64,000 bases of DNA from Cohnella algarum (GTDB lineage Bacteria > Bacillota > Bacilli > Paenibacillales > Paenibacillaceae), in NCBI RefSeq assembly GCF_016937515.1, contig NZ_JAFHKM010000002.1:4583001-4647000 (forward strand), written 5' to 3'. Positions 56,878-64,000 of this stretch are shown here, piece by piece. Within the stretch, counting starts at the first letter, position 1. Every line of letters starts with the position of its first letter. The notes under the pieces were generated by a model. The model was not told the DNA's origin and searched no databases. It saw only the letters and a program-made list of their open reading frames with translations. The position numbers were made by a program, and so were the translations under genes.

Positions 56878-58377
56878 ATGAGCGAAATACGGGTCCGGAT
56901 GGAGGACATCAGCAAATCGTTCCCCGGCGTCAAGGCGCTCGACCGGTGCCGGTTCGAGCTCCGGGCCGGCGAAGTGCACGCGCTCGTGGGCGAGAACGGC
57001 GCCGGCAAGTCGACGATGATGAAGGTTCTCACCGGGGTTTATACGAAAGATTCCGGATCGATCCGGTACATGGGGCGGGAGTTCGAGCCTGTCGGGACGA
57101 AAGCGGCGCAGGACGCGGGCATTATCATGATTCACCAGGAGCTCAACCTGGCGCAGGATTTGACCGTCGCGCAAAACATTTTCATCGGCCGGGAACCGCG
57201 GATCGCCGGATTGTTCCTCGACGAGAAGCGGCAGGAGCGGATGGCCCGGGAACTGCTGGACCGGCTGCGTCTGAACGTGGATCCGCGGGCGCCGGTGTCG
57301 AAGCTCACGGTCGCCAAGCAGCAGATGGTGGAAATCGCCAAGGCGCTCTCCTTCGACGCCAAGGTGCTGATCATGGACGAACCGACAGCCGCGCTGAGCG
57401 ATTCGGAGATCGAGGACTTGTTCGCGATCGTCAACCGGCTTCGGCGGGAAGGCGTAGGGATCGTCTACATTTCCCACCGGATGGACGAACTGAAGACGAT
57501 CGCGGACCGCATCACGGTGATGAGGGACGGCGCCTACATCGATACCGTTCACGCGGCGGACGTGACGAGCGACCGGATCATTTCGATGATGGTCGGCCGG
57601 GAGTTCTATTACAGCAAACGCTCCGACATCGCCTCCGGCGGCGGGGAGGTCGTCCTCGAGGCGAAGGGGCTCAGTCGGGGGAAGACGCTGAAAAACGTCG
57701 ATTTCCGGCTGAAAAAAGGCGAAATTCTCGGTTTTGCCGGCCTGGTCGGGGCGGGGAGGACCGAAGTGGCGAGAGCGGTGTTCGGAGCGGACCCCGTGGA
57801 TTCGGGGGACATTTACGTCCGCGGCAAAAAGGTCAAGCTCAGAAGCCCGTACGACGCGGTGCGCCACGGCATCGGCTATTTGTCCGAAGACCGCAAGCGG
57901 TTCGGCTGCATCGTCGACATGGACGTCAAGACGAACGCGACGATCGCCGCTCTCCGCTCGTTTTGCGGGCCGCTCGGCGTCATGAAGGACAAAGCGATCG
58001 CCGGATCGTCCGAAAGAACCGTCGAGAAGCTTCGGGTGAAAACGCCCGGAATCGGGCAGAAAATGAAGCTTCTGTCCGGCGGCAACCAGCAAAAAGTCGT
58101 CATCGGCAAATGGCTGACCCGCGACTGCGACATCCTCATTTTCGACGAGCCGACGCGAGGCATCGACGTCGGGGCCAAAAGCGAAATTTACAAGCTGCTC
58201 GACGAGCTTGCGGCGCAGGGTAAATCGATCATTATGATTTCTTCGGAGCTGCCGGAAATATTGCGGCTGAGTCACCGGATCGTCGTCATGTGCGAAGGGC
58301 GCATTACGGGCGAGCTCTCGCACGACGAAGCGTCCCAGGAAGCCATCATGCGTCTTGCCACGAAGCATATGGCGTAG
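56878..58377 (+). CDS. Sugar ABC transporter ATP-binding protein (RbsA/XylG/MglA type)
   Basis: 499 residues. Two tandem ABC domains are present. The first has [20 protein letters not shown] (Walker A), [20 protein letters not shown] (signature region) and [19 protein letters not shown] (Walker B). The second has [20 protein letters not shown], a degenerate Walker [21 protein letters not shown] (signature) and [20 protein letters not shown] (Walker B). It powers import of a monosaccharide. ATG 56878 lies about ten bases after GGGAAGGGGAG; ATG 56839 would add 13 residues but lacks a site. Confidence 0.95.
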   Translation: MSEIRVRMEDISKSFPGVKALDRCRFELRAGEVHALVGENGAGKSTMMKVLTGVYTKDSGSIRYMGREFEPVGTKAAQDAGIIMIHQELNLAQDLTVAQNIFIGREPRIAGLFLDEKRQERMARELLDRLRLNVDPRAPVSKLTVAKQQMVEIAKALSFDAKVLIMDEPTAALSDSEIEDLFAIVNRLRREGVGIVYISHRMDELKTIADRITVMRDGAYIDTVHAADVTSDRIISMMVGREFYYSKRSDIASGGGEVVLEAKGLSRGKTLKNVDFRLKKGEILGFAGLVGAGRTEVARAVFGADPVDSGDIYVRGKKVKLRSPYDAVRHGIGYLSEDRKRFGCIVDMDVKTNATIAALRSFCGPLGVMKDKAIAGSSERTVEKLRVKTPGIGQKMKLLSGGNQQKVVIGKWLTRDCDILIFDEPTRGIDVGAKSEIYKLLDELAAQGKSIIMISSELPEILRLSHRIVVMCEGRITGELSHDEASQEAIMRLATKHMA

Positions 58378-58421
58378 GCCGGAGGCTTCGGGCGACAGAA
58401 ACAACAAAGGGGGAAACGGAT

Positions 58422-59411
58422 ATGAATCCGTCCGTCGCAACGACCAAGGCGTCATCCCGCTTCCGCATTCCGCCGGGAGCGCTGCAGCAATTGCTGGCCT
58501 TTGCCAGCCTGATCGTTCTCGTTGTCGTGTTTTCGCTTTCCTCGGGCAATTTCCTGCAGTTTTCCAACATCGTCGGCATTTTGATGTCGACGGCGGTCAT
58601 CGGCGTTTTGGCGCTCGGGTCCACGTTCGTCATCATTACCGGCGGCATCGACCTTTCGGTCGGCACCGTCATGACGCTAAGCGCCGTCATGACCGGGGTG
58701 TTCATCACATTTTGGGGAATGCCGGTGGCAGTCGGCGTCGTCGGGGGCGTTTTGACCGGCGCGCTGTGCGGCTTTCTGTCCGGCGTCTTCGTCTCGAAGC
58801 TGAAAATTCCCCCGTTCATCGCGACGCTGGCGATGATGATGGTCGCCAAGGGACTTGCGCTTGTCATTTCCGGCGCCAAGCCGATTTATTTTACGGATCC
58901 GCACGCGACGAATTTCTCGCGAATTTCGCTCGGCAGCTTGCTCGGCATTCCATTCGCCGTGCTCGTCTTTTTCGGGGCGGCGATCGTCGGCGGTCTCGTG
59001 TTGTCCAAGACGATCGTCGGGAGGTACAATTTCGCGCTCGGCAGCAACGAGGAAGCGACCCGGCTTTCCGGCGTCAACGTCAACTTCTGGAAAATCGTCA
59101 TTTATACGATCACCGGGACGTTTACGGGTCTCGCCGGCGTTCTCATCGCCTCGCGCCTGAACTCGGCGAATCCGGCTCTTGGCCAGGGCTACGAGCTGGA
59201 GGCGATCGCGGCCGTCGTCATCGGCGGCACCTCGCTCAGCGGGGGCAAGGGGACGATCGTCGGCACGGTGATCGGCGCCCTCATCATGAGCGTGCTCACC
59301 AACGGTCTCCGCATTTTGTCGGTGCCCCAGGAATGGCAGACGGTCGTCGTTGGCCTGGTCATTTTACTGGCGGTATATACGGACATTTTGCGCCGCCGGA
59401 AATCGGCGTAA
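58422..59411 (+). CDS. Sugar ABC transporter permease (RbsC/XylH type)
   Basis: 329 residues with about eight to ten hydrophobic helices. The RbsC-family signature VIITGGIDLSVGTVMTLSAV and the coupling segment NEEATRLSGVNVNFWKIVIY with AAVVIGGTSLSGGKGTIVGT are clear. The ATG at 58422 follows AAAGGGGGAAACG. It lies 44 bases downstream of the ATPase gene. Confidence 0.95.
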   Translation: MNPSVATTKASSRFRIPPGALQQLLAFASLIVLVVVFSLSSGNFLQFSNIVGILMSTAVIGVLALGSTFVIITGGIDLSVGTVMTLSAVMTGVFITFWGMPVAVGVVGGVLTGALCGFLSGVFVSKLKIPPFIATLAMMMVAKGLALVISGAKPIYFTDPHATNFSRISLGSLLGIPFAVLVFFGAAIVGGLVLSKTIVGRYNFALGSNEEATRLSGVNVNFWKIVIYTITGTFTGLAGVLIASRLNSANPALGQGYELEAIAAVVIGGTSLSGGKGTIVGTVIGALIMSVLTNGLRILSVPQEWQTVVVGLVILLAVYTDILRRRKSA

Positions 59412-59460
59412 CGGTCCGGCGCGGCTTCCGCCGTCCGGCGAGCCGGGCGGGGAAGCGAAG

Positions 59461-59477
59461 GCCGCTTTTGAAGCGGC
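59461..59477 (+). other. Stem-loop between permease and receptor genes
   Basis: GCCGCTT (59461-59467) and AAGCGGC (59471-59477) form a tight 7-bp hairpin with a 3-base loop and no T tract. It may set the relative mRNA level of the receptor gene, as intercistronic stems do in other sugar operons. Confidence 0.5.
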
Positions 59478-59539
59478 TGCGGACCTTCATCAATCATATC
59501 TTGTTGCCTTGACAGGGACAAAAAGGGGAGAAAACGGGG

Positions 59540-60544
59540 ATGAGAAAAACATTCGGGAAATTCGTTGCCGGCGCGTCGGCTCTGGCGCTGTTGGGGTCGC
59601 TGCTCGCCGCCTGCGGGACGAACGCTTCGCAGAACGCCTCCGGGGGCGCCGGGGAAGCCGGAGGAGACGGCGGCAAAATGTATATTCCGATCGTATCCAA
59701 AGGCTTCCAGCACCAGTTTTGGCAGGCGGTCAAGCAGGGGGCCGAGAAGGCGGCCGCGGAGCTGAACGTCGAAATCACGTTCGAAGGGCCGGAGTCCGAA
59801 TCCCAGGTCGACAAGCAAATCGAAATGCTGCAGGTCGCGCTTGACAAAAAGCCGGACGCCATCGGCTTCGCGGCGCTTGACAGCAAAGCCTCGGCTCCGC
59901 TGCTGGAGCAGGCGAAGGCGAATGACATTCCGGTCGTCGCCTTCGATTCCGGCGTGGAAAGCGACATCCCGGTCGCGACCGCGGCGACCGACAATATCGC
60001 CGCCGCGGGACTTGCCGCGGACAAGATGGCCGAGCTGATCGGCGGCGAGGGCGAAATCGCGATGATCGTGCACGATCAGACGAGCCGTACCGGCGTCGAC
60101 CGCCGCGACGGCTTCAAAAACCGGATCGAGGAGAAATACCCGAACATCAAAATCGTCGACATTCAGTACGGCGGCGGCGATCATCTGAAGTCGACGGACC
60201 TGGCGAAGGCGATCATGCAGGCGCATCCGAATCTGAAAGGCTTCTTCGGGGCGAACGAAGGCTCGGCCATCGGCGTCCTGAACGCCGTCAAGGAAATGAA
60301 CATGCAAGGCAAAATCACGATTATCGGATACGATTCGGGCAAACAGCAGATCGACGCGATCAAAAACGGCGAAATGGCCGGCGCTATTACGCAAAATCCG
60401 ATCGGCATCGGCTATGAAACAGTCAAGGCGGCCGTCGCGGCGGCAAAGGGCGAAACCGTCGAACCGAACATCGACACCGGATTTTTCTACTACGACAAAT
60501 CGAACATCGACGACGAAGAGATCAAGGCCGTTTTGTACGAATAG
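59540..60544 (+). CDS. Sugar ABC transporter substrate-binding lipoprotein (RbsB type)
   Basis: 334 residues. The lipobox LLAACG (signal peptide MRKTFGKFVAGASALALLGS before it) puts a lipid anchor on Cys near residue 25. The mature part is Peripla_BP_4: PIVSKGFQHQFWQAVKQGAE, ATDNIAAAGLAADKMAELIG, AMIVHDQTSRTGVDRRDGF and IGYDSGKQQIDAIKNGEMAG. It captures the sugar for the permease. ATG 59540 follows AAAGGGGAGAAAACG. Confidence 0.95.
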   Translation: MRKTFGKFVAGASALALLGSLLAACGTNASQNASGGAGEAGGDGGKMYIPIVSKGFQHQFWQAVKQGAEKAAAELNVEITFEGPESESQVDKQIEMLQVALDKKPDAIGFAALDSKASAPLLEQAKANDIPVVAFDSGVESDIPVATAATDNIAAAGLAADKMAELIGGEGEIAMIVHDQTSRTGVDRRDGFKNRIEEKYPNIKIVDIQYGGGDHLKSTDLAKAIMQAHPNLKGFFGANEGSAIGVLNAVKEMNMQGKITIIGYDSGKQQIDAIKNGEMAGAITQNPIGIGYETVKAAVAAAKGETVEPNIDTGFFYYDKSNIDDEEIKAVLYE

Positions 60545-60608
60545 AAGCCTGAGGGATGCCATGCCAAAGTCCGGCGGGCATGAAAGCAAGAGAGGCGGCG
60601 AAGGGAAC

Positions 60609-61259
60609 ATGAACGTGGAATTTTACATCGATACGGCGGATCTCGCGCAAATTCGGGAGGCGATGTCGTGGGGCGTGCTCGACGGGGTGACGACCAACCC
60701 GTCGATCGTCGCCCGGGAAAAGCGCGGCTTCGAGGAGCTGATTCGGGATATCGGGCGCGCGACGACCGGCAAGGTGTGGTGCGAAGCCGTCGGCGCGAAT
60801 GCCGACGCCATGGTCGAGGAAGCGCGCGCCTTCCGGCAATGGGCCGACCGCGTCGTCGTCAAGCTGCCGATGGGCGCGGAGGGTGTCAAGGCGGCGAGCC
60901 GGCTGGCGAAAGAAGGCATCGAGACGAACATGACGCTCGTCTACTCGGTCGGCCAGGCGGTGCTGGCGGCCAAAGCAGGAGTTCAATACGTCAGTCCCTA
61001 CCTCGGGCGTGTCGACGACGTCGCCTGGTCGGGAGCCGAGCTGATCGGCGGCATCGCGAGAACGTTCTCGCGCCTTAGCCTTCCGACGAAGGTGATCGCG
61101 GCCAGCGTCCGCGGGCCGCAGCAGGTGCTGGATATGCTGAATATCGGCGTCCACGCGGTGACGACGTCCTACCCCGTTTGGGCGGCCATGATGAAGCATC
61201 CGATGACCGATATCGGGCTGGAGGGCTTTATGCGGGACTGGAAGGAAGCCGGATTATAG
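60609..61259 (+). CDS. FSA/TalC-type transaldolase family protein
   Basis: 216 residues, the short form of transaldolase (F6P aldolase type). The catalytic Schiff-base lysine is Lys85 in VVVKLPMGAEGVKAASRLAK, the same number as in E. coli FsaA. FYIDTADLAQIREAMSWGVL, GVTTNPSIVAREKRGF and SPYLGRVDDVAWSGAELIGG are conserved. It may split a ketose 6-phosphate to dihydroxyacetone (FSA-like) or act as a transaldolase; the substrate cannot be told from sequence. ATG 60609 follows AGAGAGGCGGCGAAGG. Confidence 0.9.
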   Translation: MNVEFYIDTADLAQIREAMSWGVLDGVTTNPSIVAREKRGFEELIRDIGRATTGKVWCEAVGANADAMVEEARAFRQWADRVVVKLPMGAEGVKAASRLAKEGIETNMTLVYSVGQAVLAAKAGVQYVSPYLGRVDDVAWSGAELIGGIARTFSRLSLPTKVIAASVRGPQQVLDMLNIGVHAVTTSYPVWAAMMKHPMTDIGLEGFMRDWKEAGL

Positions 61260-61284
61260 CCTGCCGGCGCGTTGTGGATCGCAT

Positions 61285-61332
61285 GGCCGGTTCGGGCCGC
61301 CTGGAGCTGGACGTTCCGCGGCCGAACCGGCC
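61285..61332 (+). other. Long stem-loop between transaldolase and kinase genes
   Basis: GGCCGGTTCGGGCCGC (61285-61300) pairs with GCGGCCGAACCGGCC (61318-61332) with a single bulged G. Only three T residues follow, so partial termination or mRNA stabilisation is more likely than full termination. Confidence 0.6.
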
Positions 61333-61384
61333 TTTCGCTTGCAATTAGGAGGTAGACGATTCGAATCTGGGGGTGAATTCGGCA

Positions 61385-62899
61385 ATGCCGCGCTATATTA
61401 TGGCTCATGATTTGGGAACGTCCGGTCACAAATGCTCGGTGTTCGACGAGACCGGGCATGCGGTCGCGTGGGCTTCCTTGGCCTATCCGACTTATTACGG
61501 GGAGGGCGGCGAAGCCGAGCAGCATCCCGACGACTGGTGGGATGCCGTCGTCCGCTCGACGCGCCTCGTGCTGGATCGCGTCCGGCCATCCGACATCGCC
61601 GCGGTCGGCTTCAGCGCTCACATGATGGCCGTCTGTCCGGCGGACCGCTGCGGCCGCCCGCTCGGCCGGGCCCTCATTCACGCGGATACGCGCAGCGCTC
61701 CTCTTGCGGGCGAAGCGTTCCGGCTGCTTGACGCCGACCGTTTGTACGAGCGGACGGGCAACCGGCTCGACAGCCGCTATCCGCTGCTCAAGCTGATGTG
61801 GCTCAAGCGCCGCCGTCCCGACGCATATCGCGAGGCGGCGTACTTTTTGCAGCCGAAAGATTATCTTGCGGGGCGCATGTCCGGGACGTTCGGCGTCACC
61901 GATTATTCGGACGCCTCGCTGACCGGGCTTTTCGACATTCACGGCTGCCGCTGGGACGACGGGATCGCGGAGGCGTTCGGCATCGACCGGGCGAAACTGC
62001 CGGACATCGTGCCGTCGGCGACGCTCGTCGGCGGCGTAACGGCGGAAGCGGCGGCGGAAACCGGGCTCGCGCCGGGCACGCCGGTCGCGCTCGGAGGCGG
62101 CGACGGCTCGTGCGCCGCGCTCGGCGCCGGCGCGATCGCGCCGGGGGAAGCGTACGTCTATATCGGGACGACCGCCTGGGTGTCTCGCGCGGCCGCGGCG
62201 CCGGCAGCGGACGAAAAAAAACGGATTTTCACGATGTGCGGACCGGAGGCCGGGCTATACTACGGAATCGGGACGATGCAGGCGGCCGGGGCCGCCCATC
62301 AATGGGCGGCGCGGGAGCTCGGCTCGCGCGGGGCGCCGCAGGAGGACCCGTATGTACGGTTGGAGGAAGAAATCGGGCGGCTGCCATGGGGCTCGAACGG
62401 CCTCGTGTTCCATCCGTATTTGCAAGGCGAGCGGTCTCCGGTCTGGAACGAGGAGGCGCGAGGCCTGTTTTTCGGCCTGGAATCGGGTCACACCCGGTTC
62501 CATATGGCGCGGGCGGTGATGGAGGGGGTCGGATACGGGCTGCGCTCGATCGCCGAGGCGCTTCGGGGAACCGAACCCGCGGCCTGCTACGCGGCGATCG
62601 GCGGCGGCATGAAAAGCCCGGCGTGGCGGGAAATCGTCGCATCCGCCCTTGACGCGCCGATCCGGGTGCCGGCCCAAACGGAGGCGGCGACGTCGCTCGG
62701 CGCCGCGATGGCGGCCGGGGTGGCCGTCGGCATGTTCGCGGATTATGCGGACGCCCGGCGCCGGTTCGCGCGGGAGACGGCCGAAATCGCGCCGAAGGCC
62801 GACCGCGGGCGGGTGCTGGAAGGATACCGGCTTTACGTCGAGCTTTACGAAAGGCTGCGCGATTTGTACCCGCGTCTGCGGACGCTTCGCGGCTATTGA
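61385..62899 (+). CDS. FGGY family carbohydrate kinase (xylulokinase-like)
   Basis: 504 residues. The FGGY fold opens YIMAHDLGTSGHKCSVFDET with the phosphate loop; the central GTPVALGGGDGSCAALGAGA and the C-terminal EGVGYGLRSIAEALRGTEPA, AAIGGGMKSPAWREIVASAL and TSLGAAMAAGVAVGMFADYA carry the ATP contacts. It phosphorylates a sugar or polyol, most likely a ketose, upstream of the transaldolase. GTG 61373 is in frame, but ATG 61385 follows GGGGGTG better. The promoter of rpsB begins within its stop codon. Confidence 0.88.
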   Translation: MPRYIMAHDLGTSGHKCSVFDETGHAVAWASLAYPTYYGEGGEAEQHPDDWWDAVVRSTRLVLDRVRPSDIAAVGFSAHMMAVCPADRCGRPLGRALIHADTRSAPLAGEAFRLLDADRLYERTGNRLDSRYPLLKLMWLKRRRPDAYREAAYFLQPKDYLAGRMSGTFGVTDYSDASLTGLFDIHGCRWDDGIAEAFGIDRAKLPDIVPSATLVGGVTAEAAAETGLAPGTPVALGGGDGSCAALGAGAIAPGEAYVYIGTTAWVSRAAAAPAADEKKRIFTMCGPEAGLYYGIGTMQAAGAAHQWAARELGSRGAPQEDPYVRLEEEIGRLPWGSNGLVFHPYLQGERSPVWNEEARGLFFGLESGHTRFHMARAVMEGVGYGLRSIAEALRGTEPAACYAAIGGGMKSPAWREIVASALDAPIRVPAQTEAATSLGAAMAAGVAVGMFADYADARRRFARETAEIAPKADRGRVLEGYRLYVELYERLRDLYPRLRTLRGY

Positions 62900-62924
62900 T
62901 TCTTCAGGCACGATATGGTATAGT
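62896..62924 (+). promoter_or_regulatory. Strong extended -10 promoter for rpsB-tsf
   Basis: TTGATT (62896-62901) and TATAGT (62919-62924) are 17 bases apart; TGG just before TATAGT gives an extended -10. The TGA of the kinase gene lies inside the -35 box. The start is near 62932. Confidence 0.8.
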
Positions 62925-62931
62925 ATCATGC

Positions 62932-63064
62932 AGTGTGAAAAAACGCACGCCGTTCAATTTCGCCGGCGGTGCTCTTCCTAGGTTCCTGCAAGGGGAGTTC
63001 CGGCGAAAGACGCGAAGCGGCGGAGGAGATTCACCTAAAACCATTTTACGGAGGTGCAGGAAAG
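62932..63064 (+). promoter_or_regulatory. rpsB 5' leader with a stable stem
   Basis: The leader is about 130 bases long. TTTCGCCGG (62958-62966) pairs perfectly with CCGGCGAAA (63000-63008), with further pairing of CTCTTCC and GGGGAG inside. A small GTGTG/CGCAC hairpin lies at the predicted 5' end. No T tract follows, so it is not a terminator; control by S2 or mRNA stabilisation is inferred. Confidence 0.45.
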
Positions 63065-63763
63065 ATGGCAGTTATTTCCATGAAACAGCTTTTGGAAGCA
63101 GGGGTACACTTCGGACACCAAACCCGTCGCTGGAACCCGAAAATGGCGAAGTTCATCTTTACCGAACGGAACGGCATTTACATTATTGACCTGCAAAAAA
63201 CGGTCAAAAAAGTCGACGAAGCTTACAATTTCGTACGCCAGCTCGCCGAGCAGGGCGGAACGATGCTGTTTGTCGGCACGAAGAAGCAAGCGCAAGATTC
63301 CGTTAAAGAAGAAGCGGAGCGCAGCGGTCAATTTTACATCAACCAACGCTGGCTGGGCGGCACCCTGACGAACTTCTCGACGATTCAAAAGCGGACCGAC
63401 CGTCTGCACCAGTTGGATAAATGGGAAGAAGACGGCACGTTCGAACGCCTTCCGAAGAAGGAAGTCATCATTCTCCGCAAGGAAAAAGAGCGTCTCGAAA
63501 AGTTCCTCGGCGGCATCAAGAACATGCGCAAGCTGCCTGACGCGCTGTTCATCATCGATCCGCGCAAAGAACGCATCGCCGTGGCCGAAGCCCGCAAGCT
63601 CGGCATTCCGATCGTCGGCATCGTCGATACGAACTGCGATCCGGACGAGATCGATTACATCATCCCGGGCAACGACGACGCGATCCGCGCTGTGAAGCTG
63701 TTGACGTCCAAAATGGCCGACGCCATCGTCGAAGCGCATCAAGGCGAAGAGACGACGGCTTAA
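63065..63763 (+). CDS. rpsB: 30S ribosomal protein S2
   Basis: 232 residues, the usual length. [60 protein letters not shown] and [20 protein letters not shown] are diagnostic. ATG 63065 follows GGAGGTGCAGGAAAG. In B. subtilis it directly follows the swarming gene swrB; here the sugar module lies between. Confidence 0.98.
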   Translation: MAVISMKQLLEAGVHFGHQTRRWNPKMAKFIFTERNGIYIIDLQKTVKKVDEAYNFVRQLAEQGGTMLFVGTKKQAQDSVKEEAERSGQFYINQRWLGGTLTNFSTIQKRTDRLHQLDKWEEDGTFERLPKKEVIILRKEKERLEKFLGGIKNMRKLPDALFIIDPRKERIAVAEARKLGIPIVGIVDTNCDPDEIDYIIPGNDDAIRAVKLLTSKMADAIVEAHQGEETTA

Positions 63764-63777
63764 GCGAAGCGATCACA

Positions 63778-63815
63778 GGGCGGTCAGAAGAGAACCTTCT
63801 TGCCGCCCTTTTTTT
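63778..63815 (+). terminator. Rho-independent terminator/attenuator between rpsB and tsf
   Basis: GGGCGG (63778-63783) pairs with CCGCCC (63803-63808), with an inner AGAAG/CTTCT stem, and is followed by seven T residues. It should lower tsf expression relative to rpsB. Confidence 0.9.
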
Positions 63816-63868
63816 ACGAAACATAAGCATCTTTAAAAACGAAACATACGATCAGGAGGTTGTTGGGC

Positions 63869-64000
63869 GTGGCAGTGAATGCAGCAGACGTAAAAACGCT
63901 CCGCGAAAGAACCGGAGCCGGCATGTTGGATTGCAAAAAAGCGTTGGAAGAAGCGGGCGGTGACCTGACCAAGGCGGCGGAGCTTCTGCGCGAAAAGGGT
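63869..64000 (+). CDS. tsf: Translation elongation factor Ts, N-terminal part (partial)
   Basis: The gene starts at GTG 63869 after CAGGAGGTTG and runs off the window after 44 codons. The N-terminus [20 protein letters not shown], then [20 protein letters not shown], is the conserved UBA-like EF-Ts domain, which recycles EF-Tu. The partner gene rpsB lies just upstream, as in nearly all bacteria. Confidence 0.96.
   Translation, partial: MAVNAADVKTLRERTGAGMLDCKKALEEAGGDLTKAAELLREKG

Overview
The window reads as chromosomal DNA from a GC-rich, flagellated, low-copy-gene Firmicute of the Paenibacillaceae type (Paenibacillus/Cohnella/Thermobacillus-like). This rests on gene order: the Bacillus-type run ffh-rpsP-khpA-rimM-trmD-rplS-lepB-rbgA-rnhB, then sucCD-dprA-topA-trmFO-hslVU-codY, then a fla/che operon that runs up to rpsB-tsf. 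AGGAGG-like ribosome binding sites, frequent GTG/TTG starts and Gram-positive proteins (CodY, SigD, FliY, CheC, CheD) agree. The species cannot be fixed from the sequence alone.

Layout. 1-2.8 kb: translation genes (end of ffh, rpsP, khpA, rimM, trmD, rplS). 2.9-9.8 kb: lepB, rbgA, a structured non-coding segment, rnhB, a YlqG/YlqH flagellar-like pair, yraN, and comM on the minus strand with its own promoter. 10-20.3 kb: sucCD, dprA, topA, trmFO, hslV, hslU, codY; the xerC/codV gene usually found between trmFO and hslV is absent. 20.5-52.1 kb: one almost gapless flagellar and chemotaxis operon, from flgB to sigD and swrB-like genes, many of them overlapping by 4-17 bases. It builds the basal body, export gate, hook and switch, adds CheA/W/B/C/D/Y signalling, and encodes the late flagellar sigma factor.

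52.1-62.9 kb: an accessory sugar module sits between the end of the fla/che operon and rpsB. Operon I encodes a YesN-type response regulator, a Cache-HAMP-HisKA_7-like sensor kinase and a membrane-anchored sugar-binding protein. Operon II encodes a ribose/xylose-type ABC importer (ATPase, permease, lipoprotein receptor), an FSA-type transaldolase and an FGGY sugar kinase. A catabolite-responsive (cre-like) element lies on each promoter, and an inverted repeat upstream of operon II could be the regulator's binding site. The sugar is unknown. 62.9-64 kb: rpsB and the start of tsf.

Quality note. Four genes (rbgA, dprA, hslU, flhF) each carry one apparent single-base deletion in a G/C-rich run, with all downstream coding intact in the shifted frame. 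Because rbgA is essential in B. subtilis and all four shifts are of the same kind, sequencing or assembly error is the likelier explanation than gene decay. No tRNA, rRNA, CRISPR array or insertion sequence was seen.
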